A DNA stretch of 64,000 nucleotides. Source: Paenarthrobacter sp. A20. GTDB lineage: Bacteria > Actinomycetota > Actinomycetes > Actinomycetales > Micrococcaceae. The position numbers and the translations under genes are program-made. The stretch's first letter is position 1; every line of letters starts with the position of its first letter. The notes beneath the pieces were generated by a model. The model did no database searches, had not been told where the DNA came from, and saw only the letters and a list, made by a program, of their open reading frames with translations. Positions 44,392 to 52,912 of the stretch are shown piece by piece. The stretch covers positions 1,116,001 to 1,180,000 of the forward strand of contig NZ_JALJWH010000001.1 in assembly GCF_024168825.1 (NCBI RefSeq), written 5' to 3'.

Positions 44392-45011
44392 TAATCCACC
44401 TGCCGCTTCAGCTTGTTCCCAAGCCACAGCATTGCCAAGCTCACCACGAGGAAGCCAACGGAGATGGCGAGTGCAAAGATGATCACGCCGCCCCAGCCGC
44501 CGGCGCGTGAGGGGTCGATGAACCAGTACGGGTACCAGTTGACGAAGGCTCCCCGGATCAGGCTGTAGACGAGGTAGCCGATGGGGTAGAGCAGCCAGTA
44601 CCAAATGTGCCTGGGTTGCAGGGTGGCCAGCGGGGGCTGGAAGAGCCAGTCCGCCACCATCACTACGGGGATCAGGTAGTGCACCACGAAGTTGACCCAG
44701 GGGAGCAGGGAGCCAAGGTCCTCGCCGGCAAGCAGCGCACCGAACACCAACCCCACTACGGCCATGGCGATAGTTGCCGTGCCACGGGTGACGTCGTCGA
44801 TCTCGCTCGGCCGCTTGCGGATCAGGACCCTGTAGCCGCTGATGAGCAGTACGAGTGCCGCGAAGATGTTGGACAGATTGGTGAAGTAGCTGAAGAAGTT
44901 CCAGAGGTCATAGCCCATGCCCAGATGAACTGTCAGCTGTGTCCCCACCGCCACCAAGGTCAAAAGGCCAAAGAAAAAGCGTCCCCCGATAAGCACAGTC
45001 CTCTTGGTCAT
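44388..45011 (-). CDS. Pr6Pr-family membrane protein
   Basis: A 207-residue integral membrane protein with about six spans, such as FFFGLLTLVAVGTQLTVHLG and IIFALAISVGFLVVSLAMLW. The conserved features FSYFTNLSNIFAAL and LYPIGYLVYSLIRGAFVNWY-like stretches belong to the Pr6Pr/FAR-17a group. Function unknown; members are common in Micrococcaceae. It ends convergently with the TetR gene and lies upstream of the radA 3' end on the same strand. Confidence 0.8.
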   Translation of the reverse strand: MTKRTVLIGGRFFFGLLTLVAVGTQLTVHLGMGYDLWNFFSYFTNLSNIFAALVLLISGYRVLIRKRPSEIDDVTRGTATIAMAVVGLVFGALLAGEDLGSLLPWVNFVVHYLIPVVMVADWLFQPPLATLQPRHIWYWLLYPIGYLVYSLIRGAFVNWYPYWFIDPSRAGGWGGVIIFALAISVGFLVVSLAMLWLGNKLKRQVDY

Positions 45012-45064
45012 GACCCAATCCTTGCCGAAACCGCAGCTCAGAGCCGTTCGACACCCCGGAAGGG

Positions 45065-46438
45065 TTAAGTGATCAGAAGTTCGAGGGCCTCCGCCAAGTG
45101 GCCTACCTCGCGCACCGAGAAGCCGTCGGGGATGACCCCGGCGCCCGCCGGGCTGGCCGGAACAATCGCGTGGGTGAAGCCCAGTCGGTGCGCTTCCTGG
45201 ATGCGTTGGTTAATGCCCGGAACGGGACGGACCTCGCCTGCCAGCCCTACCTCGCCGAAAGCAATGAGCCGTTGGGGGAGTGCCTTGCGGGACTTGGCGG
45301 AGGCAACCGCCAGTGCCACCGCCAAGTCAGTGGCCGGCTCCGTGAGCTTCACACCGCCAACAGTTGCCACATAGGAATCGTCCTTGTGCAGCATGCACCC
45401 GGCCCGCTGCTGAAGGACCGCGAGCAGCATGGCCACCCTGGAGCTTTCCAGCCCGCTGGTTGCCCGGCGCGGTTGGGAGTTGGGACTCTCAGCCAGCAAC
45501 GATTGGACTTCTGCGAGCAGCGGCCGGCGCCCCTCCATGGTCACCGTGATGCAGGTGCCCGAGACGGGCTCACGCGTGCGTGAAACGAACAGCCCGCTGG
45601 GATCAGCCAGGCCCTCGATACCGGCCTCGTTCAGGTCAAAGCAGCCGACGTCGTCTGTCGCACCGTAGCGGTTCTTGACGGCTCTCAGCAGACGCAGGCG
45701 GGAGTGGCGCTCGCCTTCGAACTGGCACACGACGTCCACCAGGTGTTCCAGCAGCCGCGGTCCGGCGATGGTGCCTTCCTTGGTCACGTGGCCCACCAGG
45801 AGCGTGGTCATGTTGCGCCGCTTGGCTGCGGCAATAATGGACGCAGCGACCTCGCGCACTTGGGAAACGCCGCCGGCGCTGCCTTCGACGTCGGCGCTGC
45901 TCAGCGTCTGCACGGAGTCCACAATCAACAGCTTGGGTTCGAGCTTCTCCACTTGGCCCAGCGCCTGCCCGAGGTCGGTCTCCGCGGAAAGGTACAGCGT
46001 ATGGGCGACGGCATCTATCCGCTCCGCGCGCAGCTTCACCTGTGCCGCAGATTCCTCACCGGTGATGTACAGGACATCCTGACCCGTACGGGCGAACTTC
46101 GCCGCGACGTCCAGCAGGAGCGTGGACTTTCCGACGCCGGGTTCCCCAGCAAGCAGGATCACGGCACCCGGGACGAGCCCTCCGCCCAGGACACGGTCCA
46201 GCTCGTCCACGCCCGTGGGCAGGAACGCGGCAGTGGTCCCATCCACCTCAGCGATACGGCGGGCCGGCTCCAAAACTGTAGCGGCCGCCGTCGTACGCGC
46301 TACCGTGGCGCCGTACTCCTCAACGGTTCCCCAGGCCTGGCACTCGCCGCACCGGCCCACCCACTTGATGGCAGTCCAGCCGCATTCGGCGCACTTGTAA
46401 GCGGGTGTTTTGGATGCGCGGGACGTCTTGGAAGCCAT
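45065..46438 (-). CDS. radA: DNA repair protein RadA
   Basis: A 457-residue RecA-like branch-migration ATPase. The N-terminal zinc finger uses Cys16, Cys19, Cys30 and Cys33 (CAECGWTAIKWVGRCGEC). Walker A is GEPGVGKS at 98-105. The signature usually written KNRFG reads KNRYG here. A Lon-like domain follows (GGVKLTEPATDLAVALAVAS; GEVGLAGEVRPVPG). The ATG at 46438 is chosen by the zinc-finger start; the frame runs on to 46885. It is encoded 10.5 kb from disA instead of next to it. Confidence 0.95.
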   Translation of the reverse strand: MASKTSRASKTPAYKCAECGWTAIKWVGRCGECQAWGTVEEYGATVARTTAAATVLEPARRIAEVDGTTAAFLPTGVDELDRVLGGGLVPGAVILLAGEPGVGKSTLLLDVAAKFARTGQDVLYITGEESAAQVKLRAERIDAVAHTLYLSAETDLGQALGQVEKLEPKLLIVDSVQTLSSADVEGSAGGVSQVREVAASIIAAAKRRNMTTLLVGHVTKEGTIAGPRLLEHLVDVVCQFEGERHSRLRLLRAVKNRYGATDDVGCFDLNEAGIEGLADPSGLFVSRTREPVSGTCITVTMEGRRPLLAEVQSLLAESPNSQPRRATSGLESSRVAMLLAVLQQRAGCMLHKDDSYVATVGGVKLTEPATDLAVALAVASAKSRKALPQRLIAFGEVGLAGEVRPVPGINQRIQEAHRLGFTHAIVPASPAGAGVIPDGFSVREVGHLAEALELLIT

Positions 46439-46470
46439 GGGTTCAAGGTTAGCCGCGGGGACTGACAGTA

Positions 46471-47169
46471 TTAGCCGAGCCGTCCCCCGTGCCGCGCTGC
46501 GTCCACAAACACCGCAATACCCGTCACACCAAGCGCAAGCCCGAGCGAAGCAACGACGTCCGTCAGCCAGTGGTACCCAAGGTAGACCCGGCTGTAGGCG
46601 ACCAGCAGCGTCAGCAAGGCGGCGCCAGTGAAGGCGAGCACCGCCGTCGTTCGCGTGCCCGAACGCGAGACGATCAGGTAGGTGAGGACCAGCGCGAAAA
46701 TGCCGGCGCCAAGCGTGTGGCCGGAAGGGAAGGACAGGGCGTCGTCCGGGCCGAGGAGGAAATCGGATGATGGCGGTCGGGAGCGGCCCACATCCTGCTT
46801 GATGACGGTGGAGAGAATACCGGCGAGCAACATAGCGCCCATCAGCACAGCCGGCCGCCATAGTTCCCGCTTCCAGGCCGTCCATGCGGCGGCCACCGCC
46901 ACGCTAATGACCGTCATCCACACGGGTGAGGTGACCGTAGTCAACGCCGTGAGGAAGGCCGTGACCACCGGGCCGCGCGAATCGACCATGAAACTGTGGA
47001 CCGTGCCATCCACGGTGGCCAGCCCGGTCTCGGACAGCACGGCGGCGAACATCAACCAGAAGATGGCATCGCCGGCCACCAGCAAACCACCTGCCCACAG
47101 GAACAGGAGCCGCTGCCGTTGCCGGAGCGCCGGGGCAGCCCGGAAGCGTGTGGATAAGGCAGGGATCAT
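46471..47169 (-). CDS. PAP2-family membrane phosphatase
   Basis: A 232-residue type 2 phosphatidic acid phosphatase-like protein with about six spans. All three active-site motifs are visible: KQDVGRSRP, then SFPSGHT, then SRVYLGYHWLTDV. It probably dephosphorylates a lipid or isoprenyl pyrophosphate at the outer membrane face. It lies 32 bases upstream of radA on the same strand, although co-transcription is uncertain. Confidence 0.92.
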   Translation of the reverse strand: MIPALSTRFRAAPALRQRQRLLFLWAGGLLVAGDAIFWLMFAAVLSETGLATVDGTVHSFMVDSRGPVVTAFLTALTTVTSPVWMTVISVAVAAAWTAWKRELWRPAVLMGAMLLAGILSTVIKQDVGRSRPPSSDFLLGPDDALSFPSGHTLGAGIFALVLTYLIVSRSGTRTTAVLAFTGAALLTLLVAYSRVYLGYHWLTDVVASLGLALGVTGIAVFVDAARHGGRLG

Positions 47170-47219
47170 CGGCCCATTCTGCCAAACAGGTCTGGGGCTT
47201 CTCTGGGAGGAACGGAGGG

Positions 47220-48347
47220 CTACAGCGCCGGCAGCACTGCCCGCGCTTCCTCCGGCTCCATCCCGCTGGCCTCCAACAGGTCAACCATGAGGGGCCGGAA
47301 CAGCATGACCACGGTTTCGCCCTCCAGCCTTTGGACGTCCAGCATCTTGGGGTGCAGGCGGGCGGCGATGTCGGAGAGTTCGTTCCGGGCGCGGCGCAGG
47401 TGGACCCGGCGGGTACCTTCACTCTGCTCGGACAAGCCAATGGTCATCTCGTCGATCGCCGCAGCGGTTTCCTGCAGGACTTCGGAGATGCTGTCGATCG
47501 CTTCATCGGACAACGCGGCATGGTTGATGGCGCTGGTGAGCCGCCGGGCGAACACCCGGCTGTTACGTAGGGCCAGGTCGATGTACTCCAGAGAGTGCTC
47601 CAGGCCGGCCAGCTCGTCGCGGTGCCTCCGGTGCGCGGGAGCCAGAGTTGCTACTTCGCCCGAGGCACGCAGCGTCTGCCGCATCCGGTCCACCAAAGGC
47701 TGGCAGTTGCGGCCGCGGATCAAGGCGTGCCAGGCGATGGTGGAATCGCTCTCGGTAAGGGCCTTGCCGCATTCGCGCAGCACTTCCGCGAGCTCGTGCA
47801 GGATCTTCTGGACATCTTTCCGGGGCTCCCGCCGCGGATCCTTCGGCACCAGGATGGTCACCAGCAGAGCGAACACACCACCAACCACGGCATCCAGGCT
47901 GCGCGTAAAAGGCCCGCCGGCCGGTGCCGGCAGCAGCACCACCAGCAAGGACTGCAGCCCCAGTTGAGTGGTGAAAATAGTGCCGCTGTCCAGGAATCTG
48001 GCCAGCAGGATGGAGAAAAGAAGTACGACGGCGGCCTGCCAGATCCCGGCGCCCAGCCAGTGAAGCAGCAAATCACCAACAACGATGCCCAGTGTGCAGC
48101 CGAGGCCCACCTCTATCACCCGGCGCAGCCGCGGGTCACGGGAGAACCCGAGGGCAATCAGGGAAGACGTAGCTGCAAACAGCGGTCCTTGGTGGCCCAG
48201 GACATACTCGGCGAAAGCGTAGGCGCCTACAGCGCACACTGTCATCTGGATTGCCGGTGTCAACGAATTCCGGCTGCGGACCAAACCGGTCCTGACTCTG
48301 GCGCGCAGGAACCTCTTGCTTGCAGAAAATCCCTTCGCGGCAGCCAT
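47220..48347 (-). CDS. FUSC-family aromatic-acid exporter-like protein
   Basis: A 375-residue protein. Four to six spans in the first half (AIQMTVCAVGAYAFAEYVLG, QAAVVLLFSILLARFLDSG, LGLQSLLVVLLPAP) correspond to half of an FUSC/ArAE transporter. The cytoplasmic second half is helical and charged. Related proteins export aromatic carboxylates or act in envelope stress. It faces away from pstS, so the 247-base gap between them carries both promoters. Confidence 0.85.
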   Translation of the reverse strand: MAAAKGFSASKRFLRARVRTGLVRSRNSLTPAIQMTVCAVGAYAFAEYVLGHQGPLFAATSSLIALGFSRDPRLRRVIEVGLGCTLGIVVGDLLLHWLGAGIWQAAVVLLFSILLARFLDSGTIFTTQLGLQSLLVVLLPAPAGGPFTRSLDAVVGGVFALLVTILVPKDPRREPRKDVQKILHELAEVLRECGKALTESDSTIAWHALIRGRNCQPLVDRMRQTLRASGEVATLAPAHRRHRDELAGLEHSLEYIDLALRNSRVFARRLTSAINHAALSDEAIDSISEVLQETAAAIDEMTIGLSEQSEGTRRVHLRRARNELSDIAARLHPKMLDVQRLEGETVVMLFRPLMVDLLEASGMEPEEARAVLPAL

Positions 48348-48451
48348 GTCGTCCAGTCTATTTGCCCGGCTCGAATTCGGACGAAGGCACCAAGCGCATC
48401 CCGGGTGCCGCTCAAGGTGGCGCGCGCCACATAACCCAATGGTCCGCCGTC

Positions 48452-48473
48452 GTTCACTTTCCGTTCACCTCCC
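48452..48473 (+). promoter_or_regulatory. PHO box upstream of pstS
   Basis: Two adjacent 11-bp direct repeats, GTTCACTTTCC and GTTCACCTCCC, match the actinobacterial PhoP box of two 11-base units starting GTTCA. They lie 122-143 bases before the pstS start, so phosphate starvation through PhoR-PhoP should induce pstSCAB. Confidence 0.8.
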
Positions 48474-48594
48474 ACTGCAGGTCCCGTTACCTGCGCTCCT
48501 TACCTTCAGTAAAGGAACAAAAGGTCCTCAGCTCGCGCACGCCGAAATCTCCGTTCGGCCCGCATCGAAGAATCCCTGGAAGGGGCACATCCAA

Positions 48595-49716
48595 GTGAAG
48601 GCAACTCACTTCGGCCGCAACGCGGCAATCGCGGTCATCGCAGCCGGCGCTCTCGCGCTCACTGCTTGCGGTTCAGACAACGCAACGGGCACCACTGGCG
48701 GCACCCAGTCGGCCGCATCCGGCACCAAGGTCACCGGCACGCTGACCGGCATCGGCGCCTCCTCCACCGGCGCAGCCATGGACGCTTGGAAGGCCGGTTT
48801 CTCCACCGCCAACTCCGGTGCCACGGTCCAGTACTCCCCGGACGGTTCCGGCGCAGGCCGCAAGGCCATCATCGACGGCTCGGCACAGTTCGCCGGTTCT
48901 GACGCCTACCTGAAGGATGAAGAGCTCGAGAGCTCCAAGGCCAAGTGCGGCCCCGACGGCGCCATCAACATCCCGGTGTACATCTCCCCGATCGCTGTGG
49001 CCTTCAACATCCCGGACGTCAAGGAACTGAAGCTCGACGCCGCAACCGTCGCCAAGATCTTCCGCGGCGAAATCGCCAACTGGAACGACCCCGCAATCGC
49101 CGCCCTCAACGAAGGCGTCACCCTCCCGGATCTCAAGGTCACCCCGGTGAACCGCTCTGACGACTCCGGCACCACCACCAACTTCACCGACTACCTCGCA
49201 GCTGCTGCTCCCGAGGTCTGGACGGACAAGGCTGCCGGCATCTGGCCCGCAACCCTGGCCGGCGAAAATGCCAAGGGCACCTCCGGCGTCGTCAAGACCG
49301 TCACCGACACCCCGGGTGCCGTGACCTACGCCGATGACTCCGCTGTCTCCGGCAAGCTGGGCACCGCCTCCATCAAGGTCGGCGAGGAGTTCGTCAAGAT
49401 CTCCGCCGAAGCCGCCGCCAAGGCAGTCGAGGCCGGTAAGCCGGTTGACGGCCGCGCCGCCAACGACGTCGCCATCAAGCTGGACCGCAAGACCACCGCA
49501 TCGGGCGCCTACCCCGTAGTCCTGGTTTCGTACCACGTTGTTTGCACCACCTACGAGACCAAGGAAGTTGCTGACCTGGTCAAGGCCTTCGAAAGCTACG
49601 TCGTTTCCGACGAAGGACAGAAGACCGCAGCCGACGCCGCAAAGTCCGCGCCGCTCTCCAAGGCCCTGCAGGACAAGGCCACGGCCGCTATCGAAACCAT
49701 CAAGGCCAAGTCCTAA
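48595..49716 (+). CDS. pstS: phosphate-binding lipoprotein PstS
   Basis: A 373-residue high-affinity phosphate receptor. A signal peptide ends in the lipobox LTACGS. Phosphate-contact segments are visible as GIGASSTGAAMDAW, PDGSGAGRKA, FAGSDAYLKDEE and VNRSDDSGTTTNFTDY. The GTG at 48595 is chosen because it gives the signal peptide start and has GGAAGGGG upstream; the open frame from 48316 is an artefact. It is the first gene of pstSCAB behind a PHO box. A long hairpin follows it. Confidence 0.95.
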   Translation: MKATHFGRNAAIAVIAAGALALTACGSDNATGTTGGTQSAASGTKVTGTLTGIGASSTGAAMDAWKAGFSTANSGATVQYSPDGSGAGRKAIIDGSAQFAGSDAYLKDEELESSKAKCGPDGAINIPVYISPIAVAFNIPDVKELKLDAATVAKIFRGEIANWNDPAIAALNEGVTLPDLKVTPVNRSDDSGTTTNFTDYLAAAAPEVWTDKAAGIWPATLAGENAKGTSGVVKTVTDTPGAVTYADDSAVSGKLGTASIKVGEEFVKISAEAAAKAVEAGKPVDGRAANDVAIKLDRKTTASGAYPVVLVSYHVVCTTYETKEVADLVKAFESYVVSDEGQKTAADAAKSAPLSKALQDKATAAIETIKAKS

Positions 49717-49755
49717 GGTTTCCCGGCGGGTTTGCTTGAACCCGGCTGAACATTG

Positions 49756-49813
49756 AAGTTCCCTGTCCCGCTCTCCGGTGGCCGCCGCGGCACCGGCGCG
49801 GGGCAGGGAACTT
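49756..49813 (+). promoter_or_regulatory. long hairpin between pstS and pstC
   Basis: The 16-bp arms 49756-49771 and 49798-49813 pair throughout with one G-U. An inner CCGGTG/CACCGG stem extends the hairpin. No T-run follows, so it is more likely an RNA-processing or 3'-stabilising hairpin that keeps pstS mRNA above pstCAB than a full terminator. Confidence 0.6.
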
Positions 49814-49854
49814 AGCCATGTAAGACCAGTTCACTGAGACTGAAGGATCGTGAA

Positions 49855-50787
49855 GTGACCACCAACTCCCTGACAACCTCCCAAGGCGCCGGACGCGCCG
49901 GGGACAAGGTTTTCTCCGGGGCCGCCATGGCCGCAGGGTGCCTGATTCTCGCGGTCCTCTTCGGAGTCGCGTTGTTCCTTGTGGTGCAGGCAATCCCTGC
50001 GCTCACCGCCCCTGCCGAAGACATCCAGGGCGGAAACGGCTTCTTCGCCTACATCGCCCCGATCGTGGTGGGCACCCTCATTGCCGCAGTCATCGCACTC
50101 GTCATCGCCACCCCCGTGGCCATCGGTGTGGCGCTGTTCATCTCCCACTACGCTCCCCGTCGGCTCGCTTCGGGCCTGGGCTACGTAGTGGACCTCCTCG
50201 CTGCCATTCCCTCCGTGGTTTACGGCGCCTGGGGCGCGGCCTTCCTGGCCAAGGAAATCTCCCCGGCCTACGACTGGCTGGCCACCTACCTCGGCTGGAT
50301 CCCGATCTTCGAAGGACCGGCATCCGCCACCGGCAAGACCATCCTGACGGCAGGCATCGTCCTTTCCGTCATGGTCCTGCCCATCATTACCTCCCTGTCC
50401 CGCGAAATCTTCCTGCAGACCCCCAAGCTGCACGAGGAAGCAGCGCTCGCACTTGGAGCTACCCGCTGGGAAATGATCAAGATGGCCGTCCTGCCGTTCG
50501 GCCGCCCGGGCATCATCAGCGCCATCATGCTGGGTCTTGGCCGAGCACTTGGCGAGACCATGGCCGTTGCGCTGGTGCTCTCCTCCGGTGTCCTGACGGC
50601 CAGCCTCATCCAGTCCGGCAACCAGACCATCGCTGCCGAAATTGCCCTGAACTTCCCCGAAGCCAGCGGCATCAAGGTCAACACGTTGATCGCTGCCGGC
50701 CTGGTGCTGTTCGTCATCACCCTGGGCGTGAACATGATCGCCCGCTGGATCATCACCCGGCACAAAGAATTCTCGGGAGCCAACTAA
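49855..50787 (+). CDS. pstC: phosphate ABC transporter permease PstC
   Basis: A 310-residue membrane subunit with six spans (first at about 25-47, GCLILAVLFGVALFLVVQAI). The ATPase-contact loop is HEEAALALGATRWEMIKMAV. IPSVVYGAWGAAF is the family's conserved pore segment. The start is GTG with AAGGA seven bases upstream. Its stop is followed directly by the pstA ATG. Confidence 0.96.
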   Translation: MTTNSLTTSQGAGRAGDKVFSGAAMAAGCLILAVLFGVALFLVVQAIPALTAPAEDIQGGNGFFAYIAPIVVGTLIAAVIALVIATPVAIGVALFISHYAPRRLASGLGYVVDLLAAIPSVVYGAWGAAFLAKEISPAYDWLATYLGWIPIFEGPASATGKTILTAGIVLSVMVLPIITSLSREIFLQTPKLHEEAALALGATRWEMIKMAVLPFGRPGIISAIMLGLGRALGETMAVALVLSSGVLTASLIQSGNQTIAAEIALNFPEASGIKVNTLIAAGLVLFVITLGVNMIARWIITRHKEFSGAN

Positions 50788-51891
50788 ATGACCGCCACAG
50801 TAGTCCGCAAGCGCTCAGCGCTCACCAAGGGCCAGCTGCCCAAGTTCGCGCCCTACATTGTCCTGGCCGTCGCACTCGTTGTGGGCGCGGCCATCATGGC
50901 GCTCATCGGCTTCAACGCCTTCGGCTGGGGCCTCGTCTCCGCCATCCTGTTTGCCGTAGGCCTAGTCTCGTGGAGCGGTGCTGTTGAAGGTGCCCGGAAA
51001 GCCAAGGACAAGCTCGCCACGTGCCTGGTGGTCGGCTCGTTCCTGGTTGCACTCTTGCCCTTGATTTCGGTGATTTTTACCGTGCTGGTCAATGGCATCC
51101 CCGGCCTCATCACTCCCGGCTTCCTGGGCACGTCCATGAATGGCGTTACCGGCGCGTTCGACAACAAGGCAGTAGAGGAAGGTGCCCCCGTTCTCGGCGG
51201 CATCTACCACGCGCTGATGGGCACCCTCCAGATCACCCTGTTGGCCACTGTCATCTCCGTGCCGGTTGGCCTGCTCACCTCGATCTACCTGGTGGAATAC
51301 GGCAACGACCGTCCGCTGGCCCGCGCCATCACGTTCTTCGTGGATGTCATGACCGGCATCCCGTCCATCGTGGCCGGTCTCTTCGCGGCAGCGTTCTTCT
51401 TCGCCATCGTGGGCCCCGGCACCAAGACCGGTGCGGTTGCCGCCGTCGCGCTTTCCGTCCTGATGATCCCGGTGGTGGTCCGCTCCAGCGAGGAAATGCT
51501 CAAGATCGTCCCGAACGAGCTCCGCGAGGCCTCCTACGCGCTGGGCGTCCGCAAGTGGCGCACCATCACCAAAGTGGTCATCCCGACGGCGATCTCCGGC
51601 ATTGCGTCCGGTGTCACCCTGGCGATCGCCCGGGTGATCGGCGAAACTGCGCCGATCCTGGTGACCGCAGGCTTCGCCACCACCATCAACAACAACGTGT
51701 TCGGTGGCTGGATGGCCTCGCTGCCCACGTTCATTTACACGCAGATCCTCAACCCGACGTCGCCGTCCAATCCTGAGCCCTCGGACCAGAGGGCGTGGGG
51801 CGCCGCGCTGGTGCTGATCATCCTGGTGATGCTCCTGAACCTCGGAGCCCGCCTCATCGCCCGTCTGTTCGCACCCAAAACGGGACGCTAG
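50788..51891 (+). CDS. pstA: phosphate ABC transporter permease PstA
   Basis: A 367-residue partner permease. It has two extra N-terminal spans (YIVLAVALVVGAAIMALIGF and the next) compared with shorter PstA proteins, then the core. MTGIPSIVAGLFAAAFFFAI and the loop LREASYALGVRKWRTITKVV are the usual PstA marks. The ATG abuts the pstC stop with no gap, which indicates translational coupling. Confidence 0.96.
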   Translation: MTATVVRKRSALTKGQLPKFAPYIVLAVALVVGAAIMALIGFNAFGWGLVSAILFAVGLVSWSGAVEGARKAKDKLATCLVVGSFLVALLPLISVIFTVLVNGIPGLITPGFLGTSMNGVTGAFDNKAVEEGAPVLGGIYHALMGTLQITLLATVISVPVGLLTSIYLVEYGNDRPLARAITFFVDVMTGIPSIVAGLFAAAFFFAIVGPGTKTGAVAAVALSVLMIPVVVRSSEEMLKIVPNELREASYALGVRKWRTITKVVIPTAISGIASGVTLAIARVIGETAPILVTAGFATTINNNVFGGWMASLPTFIYTQILNPTSPSNPEPSDQRAWGAALVLIILVMLLNLGARLIARLFAPKTGR

Positions 51892-51960
51892 CCGGGCTGG
51901 CCGCCGGGTTTTGCGGCGGCACCTTCAAACTTCCACACCCCCAAGGAACAAAGGAACACC

Positions 51961-52740
51961 ATGTCCAAGCGCATCGACGTCAAAGACCTCAATGTCTACT
52001 ACGGCAACTTCCTGGCCGTCGAGGACGTCAACATCAACATCCAGGCCAAATCCGTTACGGCCTTCATCGGCCCGTCCGGCTGCGGTAAGTCCACCTTCCT
52101 CCGCACGCTGAACCGCATGCACGAGGTCCTTCCCGGCGCCCGCGTCGAGGGCGAGGTCCTGTTGGACGGCGACAACCTCTACGGCCCCGGCGTGGACCCC
52201 GTCACCGTACGCACCCAGGTGGGCATGGTCTTCCAGCGCCCCAACCCGTTCCCCACCATGTCCATCCGCGATAACGTCCTGGCCGGCGTGAAGCTGAACA
52301 ACAAGAAGATCTCCAAGGGTGCAGCCGATGCCCTCGTGGAGAAGTCCTTGGTGGGTGCCAACTTGTGGAACGAGGTCAAGGACCGCCTGGACAAGCCCGG
52401 TTCCGGCCTTTCCGGTGGACAGCAGCAGCGTCTGTGCATCGCCCGCGCCATCGCGGTTGAGCCCCAGGTGATCCTCATGGATGAGCCCTGCTCCGCCCTT
52501 GACCCCATCTCCACCCTGGCCGTTGAGGACCTCATCAACGAGCTCAAGGACCAGTACACCGTGGTGATCGTGACCCACAACATGCAGCAGGCTGCGCGCG
52601 TGTCGGACAAGACCGCGTTCTTCAACATCGCCGGCACCGGCAAGCCAGGCAAGCTGATCGAGTTCGCTGACACCACCAGCATCTTCAACAACCCTGGCCA
52701 GAAGGCAACGGAAGACTACGTCTCCGGCCGCTTCGGATAA
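51961..52740 (+). CDS. pstB: phosphate ABC transporter ATPase PstB
   Basis: A 259-residue ATPase that drives PstCA. Walker A is GPSGCGKST at 37-45, the ABC signature is [14 protein letters not shown] and Walker B is [13 protein letters not shown]. The His of the switch is in [15 protein letters not shown]. It follows pstA after 69 bases and ends the operon with a strong terminator. No phoU gene follows, in contrast to many bacteria. Confidence 0.97.
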   Translation: MSKRIDVKDLNVYYGNFLAVEDVNINIQAKSVTAFIGPSGCGKSTFLRTLNRMHEVLPGARVEGEVLLDGDNLYGPGVDPVTVRTQVGMVFQRPNPFPTMSIRDNVLAGVKLNNKKISKGAADALVEKSLVGANLWNEVKDRLDKPGSGLSGGQQQRLCIARAIAVEPQVILMDEPCSALDPISTLAVEDLINELKDQYTVVIVTHNMQQAARVSDKTAFFNIAGTGKPGKLIEFADTTSIFNNPGQKATEDYVSGRFG

Positions 52741-52783
52741 GGGTTCTTGCAGGTTCCGGCTTCTATGGGGGGAGTCGGCACAG

Positions 52784-52829
52784 AACGACGGCGGCCGTCG
52801 CCTTGGGGGTACGGCCGCCGTCGTTTTTT
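52784..52829 (+). terminator. rho-independent terminator of pstSCAB
   Basis: Perfect 15-bp arms (52784-52798 and 52811-52825) end in a run of six T. Very strong. Confidence 0.92.
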
Positions 52830-52831
52830 GT

Positions 52832-52899
52832 ACCCAACTAGGTCGCAGTTCAGGTCGTTCCCAGCGCTGGGAACGACCTGAACTGCTACTTACTTGGGT
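52832..52899. repeat. 68-bp palindromic element
   Basis: The centre, 52845-52886, is a perfect 42-bp palindrome with 21-bp arms and no loop. Outer arms of 13 bases (52832-52844 and 52887-52899) match at 9 positions. It lies between the pstB terminator and the convergent PiT gene and is not needed as a terminator there. It could be a multi-copy REP- or MITE-like element. Confidence 0.75.
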
Positions 52900-52912
52900 G
52901 CGTCCGTGAAGG

